Below the pieces are notes generated by a model. The model ran no database searches, was not told where the DNA came from, and worked only from the letters and a program-made list of their open reading frames with translations. Of a stretch of 64,000 nt of DNA, positions 43,774 to 52,202 are shown piece after piece. This DNA comes from Acidobacteriota bacterium (GTDB lineage Bacteria; Acidobacteriota; Blastocatellia; Pyrinomonadales; Pyrinomonadaceae), in contig QHXQ01000036.1 of the NCBI GenBank assembly GCA_003223935.1, forward strand, positions 22,061 through 86,060, written 5' to 3'. Position numbers and translations under genes: made by a program. Numbering within the stretch: the first letter of the stretch is position 1; each line of letters starts with the position of its first letter.

Positions 43774-43774
43774 G

Positions 43775-43863
43775 AAAGGCAGTGACGAGTGACGAGTGAC
43801 AAGTGACGAGTTAAGACAAAGTTTTTACTTGTCACTCGTCACTTGTCACTTGTCACTGCTTTT
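43775..43863. repeat. Heptamer-repeat hairpin 7 (GTGACGA / TCGTCAC)
   Basis: The left arm has GTGACGA, GTGACGA, GTGACAA, GTGACGA (43782-43810). The right arm has ACTTGTC, ACTCGTC, ACTTGTC, ACTTGTC, ACTGCTT (43827-43861). It occupies the entire spacer between the recG start codon and the bacilliredoxin stop codon. Confidence 0.9.
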
Positions 43864-44303
43864 TACGCTTGCGCTGCTGTGGTGCTGGCGCAGTGCTCGT
43901 CGAAGGCGCTGGCGAGTTCTTGCGCGATGGCGGGCGCGTCGCGTCTTTCGATCTCGTGGCGCGGGAGCAGGTAAACAAGCTCGCCGTTTTTGAGCAGCGC
44001 GACCGAAGGCGATGACGGCGGCTGGCCGGCGAAATAGCTGCGAGCGCGTTCGGTTGCTTCGATGTCTGCGCCAGCGAAGACTGTGATGGCACGCGTCGGG
44101 CGCGTCGTGTGGCGCAAAGCCATAGCAATGCCGGGGCGCGCTTTGCCGGCCGCGCAGCCGCAGACGGAGTTGACGACGATCATCAGAGTCCCTGTGGTCT
44201 GTTTGATCGCTTCGTCAACCTGTGCGGGCGTGCGCGCCTCTTCGATGCCGAGCCGCGTCAACTCTTCGCGCATCGGGCGAATCATCAATTCTGGATAAGG
44301 CAT
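43863..44303 (-). CDS. BrxA/BrxB-family bacilliredoxin
   Basis: The 146-residue thioredoxin-fold protein has the CGC active site (SVCGCAAGKARPG) of the YphP/YqiW bacilliredoxins and the family N-terminus YPELMIRPMREEL. In Firmicutes these proteins remove bacillithiol from proteins or act as weak disulfide isomerases. In other phyla they occur with or without bacillithiol synthesis, which cannot be judged here. An unusual Ala/Thr-rich C-terminal tail ends the chain. AAGGAG precedes the ATG. It lies in a run of minus-strand housekeeping genes (nnr, tsaE, this gene, recG). Confidence 0.93.
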   Translation of the reverse strand: MPYPELMIRPMREELTRLGIEEARTPAQVDEAIKQTTGTLMIVVNSVCGCAAGKARPGIAMALRHTTRPTRAITVFAGADIEATERARSYFAGQPPSSPSVALLKNGELVYLLPRHEIERRDAPAIAQELASAFDEHCASTTAAQA

Positions 44304-44384
44304 AAGTTTTCACTCCTTGAAAGGTCAACAGATTATCGCAGTCGCATTCTAACATAGAGCGCCGCGCGCTCGCGTCAGTTCAAC

Positions 44385-44843
44385 TCACAAGCGCGTGATA
44401 CGAATGCGGCGCGGCTCTGCGCCATCGCCTGCGAGCGAGACGCGCCAAGCAGGCGTAGGCAGCGGATATTGACCCAAGCGCTCAGCCCATTCGATGACGA
44501 TGACAGCGCACTCGTCTGCGAGCAACTCATCGAGATCAACAGCATGCGCAGCCGATGCGCCCACAGGCAGGCGATAGAGATCGAGATGATAGAGCGTCAA
44601 ACGATCCGTCTCGTGCCGGTTGACGAGTGTGAACGAGGGACTGGTCACTTCGCTCGCGTCAACACCGAGCGCGGAGGCGAGACCTTTGACGAAGATGGTC
44701 TTGCCTGCGCCGAGCGGCCCGTCGAGCAGAATGATTTCGCCGCCGGTGAGTATCGCGCCAATGCGTGCGCCGAGCGCGAAGGTCTCCGCTTCGTCGTGCG
44801 TCTTCCAAGCGCCGGTCGGGATGCGTCCGGTTGCGGCGCTCAT
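44385..44843 (-). CDS. tsaE: tRNA threonylcarbamoyladenosine biosynthesis ATPase TsaE
   Basis: The 152-residue P-loop protein has Walker A GPLGAGKT, SPSFTLVN (switch), YHLDLYRL and VIVIEWAERLGQYP, all diagnostic for TsaE. It assists TsaB/TsaD in forming t6A37 on ANN-decoding tRNAs. The start overlaps the nnr stop by 4 nt (ATGA), so the two are translationally coupled, a common genomic pairing. The length is normal. Confidence 0.96.
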   Translation of the reverse strand: MSAATGRIPTGAWKTHDEAETFALGARIGAILTGGEIILLDGPLGAGKTIFVKGLASALGVDASEVTSPSFTLVNRHETDRLTLYHLDLYRLPVGASAAHAVDLDELLADECAVIVIEWAERLGQYPLPTPAWRVSLAGDGAEPRRIRITRL

Positions 44844-46564
44844 CGTGGCTCTTCTCCGGCGGCGTCGAGCGCGCGGACGGCGGCGCTCAAGTGCTCGCGT
44901 ATGTCTGAGGCGACCATCGTGCGCATGCCGCGCGCACGCGCTGCGAGGTCGCCGGCGAGACCAGCGAGATAGACGGCGGCAACGACGGCTTGGAAAGCGT
45001 CTGCCTTGTCTTTCAAAGTGCCGTAGGCTTGCGCGAGGCAGCCGGTGATGATGCCTGTGAGCGTGTCGCCTGCGCCGGCCGTACCGAGACCTGCGTTGCC
45101 GGTCGAGTTGACGACGACGCGACCATCGGGCGCGGCGACGAGCGTGCGCGCGCCTTTCAAGACGAGGAGCAACTTATGCGCGGTGGCAAAAGTGCGTGCG
45201 ACGGCGACACGATCCGCGAGCGCGTCTTTTTCGTCTCTGCCGAGCAGACGGCGCATCTCGCCGACGTGCGGCGTGAGTACGAGCGGGCGCTCTGTCGTAC
45301 CGCACAACTCTGCGGGCCACGGCGCAAGCGCATTCAAGCCATCGGCATCAACGACGAGCGGCGTCATTCGTTGCTCGACGAAGGCACGCACGAAGCGGCG
45401 CGTCCGTTCATCATCAGCCGTCAAGCCGGGGCCGAGCGCGACGACGTTGGCGCGTTCGGTCAATCGCTGCACCTCATCGAGCGCGTCCTCGCTGATCGCG
45501 CCTGCTTCAGTTTCCGCCAACGCTGCCGTCATCACTTCAGGCATGACGCGCGCAGCGACAGCCGCGTGCGCTGACGTTGGCGTCGCCACTGTGACCAATC
45601 CTGCGCCCGCGCGCATCGCCGCTTCGCACGTCAGCACGGGCGCGCCGGTCATGTGGCGTGAGCCTGCGATGATGAGCGCGTGCCCGTGCGTGTTCTTGTA
45701 AGAGTCGGGCGTGTAGCGCGTCTGTTCAAGCCAGCAGCGCGCATCCGCAGCTTCGCTTGTGAAGAGTTGTGAATCGCACTCTTCAAGCAGCTTGAAGGGC
45801 GAGCCAATGTCTGCGACGACCAGCGCGCCGTTGAAGTGTGACGCAGGTGGCAAGACGTTGGCGGGCTTGGGCGCGGTGAATGTCACGGTCAGATCGGCCG
45901 CGACCGCCGCCCCGATTGGCGCGGCCACATCGGCATTGAGACCGGAAGGGATGTCGAGTGAGACGACGAATCTATTAGCGCCTCTTTCCTGACTGACAGC
46001 GCGGAAACGATTAATGTAGCCGACAGCTTCGCGCGGCAAGCCTTCGAGCGGGCGCGTCAGCCCTGTGCCGAACAGGGCATCAATAATGATGTCGGGTGGG
46101 TGCTGCGGAGAATTGATGAAGGCTGACCATTCTTCCTGAGTGGTGCATTCGGTAAAGTTCAAATAGGCCCATGAGTTGGTGAAGAGTTTCATGCCGTAAG
46201 TCTCAGCCGTGCCAGCATGGTGTAAGCGTTCAGACCGATGTCCGGTGGCTAGACTGTGCGCGATCTCGAAGTTAGTGCGCGCGTCACCTTTTGCATCCTC
46301 GACGCGACCGAGTAGGGCGACATCAACGAACGCGCCTTGCAGGCATAGTTGGCGTGCGAGCGCCGCGCCGTCGCCGCCGTTGTTGCCGCGCCCGCAGAGG
46401 ACGAGGAAGGATTTGCCGGCGAGTCCCTCGGGCCAGCGCGCAGCTATTGCGCGGACTGAGGCTGCTGCCGCCGATTCCATCAAGAACAACGACGGCGTCG
46501 CATAACGCTCGGTGGTCAGCCGGTCAATTTCGCGCATCTCTGCGGCGGTGATGACTTTTCGCAC
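44840..46564 (-). CDS. nnr: Bifunctional NAD(P)HX epimerase/dehydratase
   Basis: The 574-residue fusion repairs hydrated NADH/NADPH. The N-terminal YjeF-N epimerase domain (about 1-235) has CGRGNNGGDGAALAR and IIDALFGTGL. The C-terminal ADP/ATP-dependent dehydratase (about 245-570) has HALIIAGSRHMTGA, VALGPGLTADDERT, LTPHVGEMRRLLG and the catalytic NAGLGTAGAGDTLTGIITG with the GxGD aspartate. The ATGA overlap with tsaE marks an operon. The domain order and length are normal for bacterial Nnr. Confidence 0.96.
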   Translation of the reverse strand: MRKVITAAEMREIDRLTTERYATPSLFLMESAAAASVRAIAARWPEGLAGKSFLVLCGRGNNGGDGAALARQLCLQGAFVDVALLGRVEDAKGDARTNFEIAHSLATGHRSERLHHAGTAETYGMKLFTNSWAYLNFTECTTQEEWSAFINSPQHPPDIIIDALFGTGLTRPLEGLPREAVGYINRFRAVSQERGANRFVVSLDIPSGLNADVAAPIGAAVAADLTVTFTAPKPANVLPPASHFNGALVVADIGSPFKLLEECDSQLFTSEAADARCWLEQTRYTPDSYKNTHGHALIIAGSRHMTGAPVLTCEAAMRAGAGLVTVATPTSAHAAVAARVMPEVMTAALAETEAGAISEDALDEVQRLTERANVVALGPGLTADDERTRRFVRAFVEQRMTPLVVDADGLNALAPWPAELCGTTERPLVLTPHVGEMRRLLGRDEKDALADRVAVARTFATAHKLLLVLKGARTLVAAPDGRVVVNSTGNAGLGTAGAGDTLTGIITGCLAQAYGTLKDKADAFQAVVAAVYLAGLAGDLAARARGMRTMVASDIREHLSAAVRALDAAGEEPR

Positions 46565-46670
46565 GGGAGTGATGATAAGAAGAGAAGCCTACGCGGGTCA
46601 ACGAAGATGCGCCCTCTGAGCGAGACGAAGGAGGCCAGCGCTTGGTTGGACGCTAAATCGGACACTAAAA

Positions 46671-46692
46671 AAGAGCGCCCCTTTTGCGCTCT
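46671..46692 (-). terminator. Minus-strand terminator upstream of nnr
   Basis: A 7-bp stem (AGAGCGC at 46672-46678 with GCGCTCT at 46686-46692) is followed on the minus strand by TTTTTTAG. It lies about 210 nt beyond the first PEP-CTERM gene and 105 nt before nnr, so it insulates the nnr operon. Confidence 0.7.
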
Positions 46693-46815
46693 CCCCGTCA
46701 GCCTGCCGCTATTTTGCCGTCCCGTCCGTTGTAACTGAGTGAAATGACTAATGGCCGGGTTGCTCCAGAAAATTCCGGCCGGGTGAGATAAAAAATTGCA
46801 GGCAAAAGAGAACGA

Positions 46816-46840
46816 GCCGGAACAATCAATTTGTTCCGGC
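46816..46840 (-). terminator. Terminator of the first PEP-CTERM gene
   Basis: A 10-bp perfect stem (GCCGGAACAA at 46816-46825 with TTGTTCCGGC at 46831-46840) has a 5-nt loop. On the minus strand it is followed by TCGTTCTCTTTTG. It lies 62 nt beyond the stop at 46902. Confidence 0.75.
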
Positions 46841-46901
46841 CCGCGCTTGGAGCAACAGGAAAATAGAGATTCAGCACAGCTGCTGCGGCGCTTGCATTGA
46901 T

Positions 46902-47525
46902 TTAGCTGCGTACACCTTTACGACGACGACGGAGACCTGCGGCTGCGCCCGCCAGTCCGGTACCAAGCAGTAGCATCGTCGCCGGTTCGGGTACAGTGCT
47001 TTGTGACCCGGTAAATCCTGCCGTTATTTGAGCGGAGCGGCCCGTCTGGACAAACAGATCGGCGAGCGTCAGCGTGAAGGAACCGCTAGTGGTTCCATGG
47101 CTGAACGTGAACGTCTGAGTTGGGTTATTGAAATGGACGTTCACACCACCCTGATCTATGTTCGGCGAGACGCTGCCCGTAATGGTTGCCGTGTAGGTAG
47201 TGCCTTGCCCGCCGTTGATACCGGCCGGTGCGGTAAACGTGATGTTTAAGGTGAACGAGCCGCTGAGCGTCTGCGTCGGGGCTGTGCTCAGGAAAAATGA
47301 TCCTAAGCTGTTACTGCCACTCAAGGAGCCGATACCCAGTGCGGTCGTCCCGGAAAAGTTGGCATTACCGGTGAAAGTTAATTGTGGGACGCCGGTAACT
47401 GACCCGGTCGTGGAACCGGAGATAGTAACCTCGTCGGCACGCGCAGTTTTCTGCCCGGCCGCGAAGAGCGCGATGAGCGCGATGCCCAGTGCGAGCGATT
47501 TGAGTAATGAAGCTGTGCCTTTCAT
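46902..47525 (-). CDS. PEP-CTERM sorting-domain exported protein
   Basis: The 207-residue product starts at ATG 47525 (GGAGGCAAAGGG just upstream) with a signal peptide (SLALGIALIALFAAG). The body is Thr/Ser/Gly-rich and beta-prone, with little charge (ISGSTTGSVTGVPQLTFTG). The C-terminus is a canonical PEP-CTERM tripartite signal: VPEPAT, a hydrophobic helix (MLLLGTGLAGAAAG) and basic LRRRRKG. Exosortase would cut and release or anchor it at the surface, often with exopolysaccharide. No exosortase gene lies in this window. A longer frame from 47723 is not protein-like. Confidence 0.92.
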   Translation of the reverse strand: MKGTASLLKSLALGIALIALFAAGQKTARADEVTISGSTTGSVTGVPQLTFTGNANFSGTTALGIGSLSGSNSLGSFFLSTAPTQTLSGSFTLNITFTAPAGINGGQGTTYTATITGSVSPNIDQGGVNVHFNNPTQTFTFSHGTTSGSFTLTLADLFVQTGRSAQITAGFTGSQSTVPEPATMLLLGTGLAGAAAGLRRRRKGVRS

Positions 47526-47824
47526 AAACCCTTTGCCTCCGTGGATCCCTTTTCGTAACTGAAACAATTTACAGACCAACCATCGGCCGGTCTTTTGTTC
47601 GACCGGCCACTGGCGGCGCAACGCGCGACCACGTATTAGGAAGAGCGAACCACCGATCCGCACCCGGCAATCGCTCGCGCAAGCAATAGGGAGGGGCACT
47701 TCCCTTTGCATGGACGAAGGCAATGAGTTGGCGCGCGCCGCTCAACTCATTGCTTGATTAGAACCTTTTTCAAACCTTTACAGTCCGTAAAGACGCAATC
47801 TGCCACTTCTTCCAGAAAAAATCA

Positions 47825-48559
47825 TCAACGGTTTTGCCCTGTTTTGCGGCGGCGACGAATACCGGCTGCTGCGCCCGCTAGGCCAGTGCCGAGCAGGAGC
47901 ATCGTTGCCGGTTCGGGCACTGCCGCTGGGGCTACGCCGATGAAGAAGCTTTCGGGGCCGCCCTGAGCGTCAGTGATATTGGCGGCGAGACCGAGGCGCA
48001 GGTCTGGATGCGCGGCGATAGCGGCTTGCAGGCGGGCTGCTGCGGCCGCATCAAGGGCGAACACGTAGTCGGAATGACCCTGCCCGTTGCCATTCATCAC
48101 GAAGGTCGCTGGTACGGTCAAGAGCGACGCACTAAAGACCGAGTGTCCGCTTGAGTCGTAGGCGGTCAAGACGAGCGAATTGAGCGTGACCGGCGCGCGG
48201 CTCTGGCCAAGCGGTTCGCTGATGTCGAAGTAGATGCGAATGTCGCTGGCAGAGTTCCTAAACCCAATATCGGTGAGACTGACGGTCTGCGTGTTACTGC
48301 CACGCAGCCAGTCGCCGGTCTTCACGTCGCCGTTCGCATTGCGCCCGACAGAAGCGGCCTCGTGTGAACTGCTGCCTTGCGACTGAAGCGACAGGACGTG
48401 CGGCGCACGATCTGGCCCGCAGCCGCGTCCGACGCCAGCCGGGAAACACGGGTCGGGGCCGGCGAACACGATTCCGTCGGCACGGGCACTGTCGGCGGCC
48501 AGACCAATCGCAACGAGTGCGCCGAAACAGATCGCGAATTTAGCCAAGACTGCTTTCAT
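47825..48559 (-). CDS. Second PEP-CTERM exported protein
   Basis: The 244-residue protein has a signal peptide (FAICFGALVAIGLAADSARA). A body with two Cys near the N-terminus of the mature form (PDPCFPAGVGRGCGPD) could form a disulfide. The C-terminus VPEPATMLLLGTGLAGAAAG plus RRRRKTG is identical to that of the neighbouring gene in its core. The bodies are unrelated in sequence, so the two genes share only the sorting tail. Each has its own ribosome-binding site. The spacing between them (about 300 nt) suggests separate promoters. Confidence 0.92.
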   Translation of the reverse strand: MKAVLAKFAICFGALVAIGLAADSARADGIVFAGPDPCFPAGVGRGCGPDRAPHVLSLQSQGSSSHEAASVGRNANGDVKTGDWLRGSNTQTVSLTDIGFRNSASDIRIYFDISEPLGQSRAPVTLNSLVLTAYDSSGHSVFSASLLTVPATFVMNGNGQGHSDYVFALDAAAAARLQAAIAAHPDLRLGLAANITDAQGGPESFFIGVAPAAVPEPATMLLLGTGLAGAAAGIRRRRKTGQNR

Positions 48560-48847
48560 CTCTATGTTCCCTCTCTTAGTTTGCGTTGATCGCTCTACGT
48601 CTTTAAGGTTAACCGGGCGATGTCTTTATTCAAGCTTGCCGAGAGTCGTCCCCTGATAGGCTGCTCTCATCAAGGTGCGAGCACCCAACCGCAAGCAATT
48701 TTATTGAGTCGCAACTGATATAAAAGAACAACAGCCCCAGATTTCCGCAGAAAGTTGAAAGAATCTTTATGAAGTGGGAGGGAAGGCTACGGCGCTAGGC
48801 CAAGTTAAGGCGTGTCAGGAGGTTGCAGTTTGAGTCAGGCTGAGCGT

Positions 48848-50626
48848 TTAGCGGCGCAACAGGCGCGTGAAGCGACCGAGCAGCAAGCGCAGTTCGGGCA
48901 GACCGAAGAGGAATGTTACAGCGAAGTAAATCAGCCCGTAAGGGATGAGCACGAACACGGCGACGATAAAGGCGTTGCGCGTCGGGAGCAGGAGCCTGAT
49001 GCCCCAGCCGACCGCCGCACCGACGGCTGCCGCCACCCACAGCTTGACGATGAAACTCGCGGGCAGACCCGTCCGCCCGATCCGTTGGTTCAGCTTGCGC
49101 CGCAAGAGATAGAACTCGATCCAACCGGAGACGCCCGCCGAAGCCGTCAATCCAACCGCGCCCCACTTCAACTCGACACTGAGCGCGCGCATCAACGGCA
49201 ACGCACACAAGTAGCCGAGCGCGGTCGTCAAGACGACGCGCACGACGGCAAAGGCGAGCGGCGTGCGCGTGTCGTGGAGTGCGTAGTAGGTTGAAGAGTA
49301 GAGCCGGCCCAATGTGGAGGCGAGCAAGCCCACAGTCGAGCCGGCGAGGATGGCCCAGACGTAGATCACGTCGCGCTCGTTGAAGCGGCCCGTGCGATAG
49401 AGCACGCCGACGATCACATCGCCGAGCGCGAGAAAGGCCATTGCCGAAGGCACGATGAAGAACGCGATCTGTCTGAGGCCTGCGTCCAGCCGCCGACGCA
49501 ACTGCGCGGCCCGCTCTTCGACGCTGCCCGTCGCGCTCGACATCGCGGGCAACTCCGCTGCCGAGACCGACATGCCGAACAGACTCACGGGCAGAGTGTA
49601 GAGGCTCTGTGTGTAGGCGAGCGCGGCGACTGCGCCCTCGCCCAGCAGGCTCGCCAACATCGCATCCACGAACGCGCTGATCTGCACCACGCCGCGACTG
49701 ACGAAGACCGGCACGAAGTTGCGCATCACCTCGCGCACGTGCACCGACACGGTGTCGAAGACCGGGCGCAAGCGTCTAAGCAAGCCAAGCACAATCGGCA
49801 GTTGCACGCCGAACTGTAAGCCGCTGCCGACGACCGAACCCCACGCGGTGAGTTGCGCAAGCCGGCCCAGCGCGTCCACGCTCGCGTGGCTGCGGCCGAA
49901 GAAGATGAGCGCGCCGATGATAGCCAGATTCCAGAGCACCGGCGCGGTGTAGGAGATGAAGAAACGGCGATGGCTATTCAAGACGCCGAGACACCAAGCT
50001 GACAAGACGAGCAGCCCCGTGCTCGGAAAGAAGATACGCACGAGCGAGATCGTCAACTCGCGCTTCGCGCCGTGATAGCCGAGCGCGATGACGCTGATCA
50101 AGTAAGGCGTGAGCAACACGCCCAAGAGGACGAGCACGGAGGTGATAAGTGCGAGCAGCGAGAAGACTGCGCGCGCTACATGATCGGCTTCGTCCTCTTC
50201 ATTGTGCGCGAGCAGACCGGCATAGACCGGGATGAACGAAGCGGAGAGCGCGCCCTCGCCAAAGACGTTCTGCAAAAAGTTTGGGATGCGTAGCGCGACG
50301 TTGAAGGCGTCGCCCACATCGGTCGTGCCGAAGTAGTGGGCCATGACGCGCTGGCGCACTAGCCCAACTATGCGCGAGAGCAAGATGCCGGCCATGACGA
50401 GGAACGCATGCTTGCCCGTGCTCGCCTCGCGCTCGCGCGCCACTTGCACCTGCTCGGCCGGAAACTCGCCCGTGACTGAGCCGACCGGTACGTTAGTCTC
50501 GCCTGCGATCAGACTTACGTCTTGATGCGATGTATGCAGTTCTGCATCGTCGTTATCTTCCGTTCGCTGACGTTTGGCTGTTGGCTCGTCGGTCGCCTGC
50601 GCTTCGTCTTGCAACTTTGAACTCAC
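48848..50626 (-). CDS. murJ: Lipid II flippase MurJ
   Basis: The 592-residue inner-membrane protein has about 14 membrane segments of the MOP fold. Its MurJ signatures include RIVGLVRQRVMAHYFGTTDVGDAFNVALRIPNFLQ, split by helices (the conserved TM1-TM2 region), and FGEGALSASFIPV. It flips lipid II for peptidoglycan synthesis. A hydrophilic N-terminal extension of about 70 residues (Asp/Glu/Thr-rich, with KRQRTEDNDDAEL) precedes the first helix; this is not usual. It lies 8 nt upstream of the sigma-54 regulator stop, so the regulator ends just before murJ on the same strand and read-through is likely. Confidence 0.94.
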   Translation of the reverse strand: MSSKLQDEAQATDEPTAKRQRTEDNDDAELHTSHQDVSLIAGETNVPVGSVTGEFPAEQVQVAREREASTGKHAFLVMAGILLSRIVGLVRQRVMAHYFGTTDVGDAFNVALRIPNFLQNVFGEGALSASFIPVYAGLLAHNEEDEADHVARAVFSLLALITSVLVLLGVLLTPYLISVIALGYHGAKRELTISLVRIFFPSTGLLVLSAWCLGVLNSHRRFFISYTAPVLWNLAIIGALIFFGRSHASVDALGRLAQLTAWGSVVGSGLQFGVQLPIVLGLLRRLRPVFDTVSVHVREVMRNFVPVFVSRGVVQISAFVDAMLASLLGEGAVAALAYTQSLYTLPVSLFGMSVSAAELPAMSSATGSVEERAAQLRRRLDAGLRQIAFFIVPSAMAFLALGDVIVGVLYRTGRFNERDVIYVWAILAGSTVGLLASTLGRLYSSTYYALHDTRTPLAFAVVRVVLTTALGYLCALPLMRALSVELKWGAVGLTASAGVSGWIEFYLLRRKLNQRIGRTGLPASFIVKLWVAAAVGAAVGWGIRLLLPTRNAFIVAVFVLIPYGLIYFAVTFLFGLPELRLLLGRFTRLLRR

Positions 50627-50634
50627 CCGTTGAT

Positions 50635-52011
50635 TCAGAGTTCGTACTCTTTGATCTTCGTCAACATCGTCTTGTAGCTGACGCCCAACGCTTCGGCCGC
50701 GCGCGTCTTGTTGCCATCGTGCGCGCGCAAAGCTTCCGCGATCTTGCGCCGCTCGACGAGCCGCACGGCCCGTTCGGCCGCTTCGCCAAGCGTGCCCGAT
50801 AAATCCAAGTCGGCGAACGACGGGGGCGTTGCTTCTGTTCCGTGCGCGGCGGCGGGCAGCCCCAAGTCGCGCGGCTCAAGCACGAGCGAATCGGCGAGGA
50901 TGCAGGCGCGCTCAAGCGCGTTCTCAAGCTCGCGCACGTTGCCCGGCCAAGCATAAGCGCGCAGCAGTGCAATCGTTGCCTCGTCTAACACGGCCGCGCG
51001 CCCGCGCAACTCTCTGCCGAACTGCGCGGCGAAATGTTTGGCGAGCAGCAACACGTCGTCGTCGCGCTCGCGCAAGGGCGGAACTTCGACGGGGAAGACC
51101 GCGAGGCGAAAATAGAGATCGCGCCGAAACTCGCCGCGCTCGCTGGCTTGCTGCAACTCGCGGTTGGTCGCCGCGACGATGCGCACGTCAACCGGCACAG
51201 GCATGCGCCCGCCGATGCGATCAACGGTCTTCTCTTCAATCGCGCGCAAGAGTTTGCCTTGCGCCGCGAGCGGCAGTTCGCCGATCTCGTCGAGGAAGAC
51301 CGTGCCGCCTGTGGCCAACTCGAACTTGCCCGGCCGTCGCTCGGTCGCGCCCGTAAACGCCCCGCGCTCGTGGCCGAATAATTCAGACTCGATCAATGTT
51401 TCGGGGATCGCGGCGCAGTTGATCGCGACGAACGGTTTGTCGCGGCGTGGGGAAAGGTGATGGACGGCACGGGCAAACAGCTCTTTGCCCGTGCCGGATT
51501 CGCCTAAGAGCAGCACGGTCGCGTCGGTCGGCGCGACGCGCTGCGTCTCCGCGACCGCGCGCTTGATCGCGTCCGACTCGCCGATGATGCGCGGGAAGCC
51601 GTAGCGCCGCGACCACTCTTCGCGCAGCAGTATGTTCTCAGTCCGCAGCCGCGCTTGTTCGAGGGCCCGCTCGACAAGCAGCAGCAAGTGGTTCGAGTCC
51701 ACCGGCTTTTGCAGGAAGTCGTGCGCGCCGTCTTTCATCGCCTGCACCGCTTCATCAATCGAACCATACGCGGTCATGACGACGACGGGCACGAGTGGGT
51801 CGGCGGCGCGGGCGGCGCGCAACACATCGAGACCAGAACCGTGCGGCATGCGCAGGTCTGTCAAGATCAGACCAAAGGGGCGGGCTGCGATCTCTATGAG
51901 GGCGGCACGCGCGTCCGCCGCTTCGGTCACACCGTAGCCCGCGTGCTCCAACGTCAGCCGGAGCACGCGCCGCAAGCTCTCTTTGTCTTCGACGAGCAGA
52001 ATTTCGGGCAT
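50635..52011 (-). CDS. Sigma-54-dependent response regulator, NtrC family
   Basis: From the ATG at 52011 the product is 458 residues. The receiver domain has E8/D9 and phospho-acceptor D52 (LILTDLRMPHGSG). The AAA+ domain has [14 protein letters not shown] (sigma-54 contact), FLDEIGE and ATNREL with the Arg finger region FRRDLYFRL. A Fis-type HTH ends the chain (GNKTRAAEALGVSYKTMLTKIKEYEL, in two helices). It lies just after the pseudopilin operon, whose upstream region has a GG-N10-GC promoter (56509-56524), so regulation of those pilins is plausible. The partner kinase is not in this stretch. Confidence 0.95.
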   Translation of the reverse strand: MPEILLVEDKESLRRVLRLTLEHAGYGVTEAADARAALIEIAARPFGLILTDLRMPHGSGLDVLRAARAADPLVPVVVMTAYGSIDEAVQAMKDGAHDFLQKPVDSNHLLLLVERALEQARLRTENILLREEWSRRYGFPRIIGESDAIKRAVAETQRVAPTDATVLLLGESGTGKELFARAVHHLSPRRDKPFVAINCAAIPETLIESELFGHERGAFTGATERRPGKFELATGGTVFLDEIGELPLAAQGKLLRAIEEKTVDRIGGRMPVPVDVRIVAATNRELQQASERGEFRRDLYFRLAVFPVEVPPLRERDDDVLLLAKHFAAQFGRELRGRAAVLDEATIALLRAYAWPGNVRELENALERACILADSLVLEPRDLGLPAAAHGTEATPPSFADLDLSGTLGEAAERAVRLVERRKIAEALRAHDGNKTRAAEALGVSYKTMLTKIKEYEL

Positions 52012-52143
52012 GATCGAAACGATGAACGAAACGGATTGATGCAGCGCTTGAATGCCTAGATGCAGCGTTGAATCAATTCCCGTCCATCGTTCACCATTCC
52101 CGCCGCACGTGTCAAGCGCATGCTCTCGCGTGAGAAAAGTGAA

Positions 52144-52175
52144 CGGGCGCAGACTCATGAACAGGTCTGCGCCCG
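52144..52175 (-). terminator. Terminator of the pseudopilin operon
   Basis: An 11-bp perfect stem (CGGGCGCAGAC at 52144-52154 with GTCTGCGCCCG at 52165-52175) is followed on the minus strand by TTCACTTTTCTC. It lies 27 nt after the PilX-like stop codon. Confidence 0.85.
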
Positions 52176-52202
52176 CGTCGGACTGTCGTTATCGTCGTGG
52201 TG

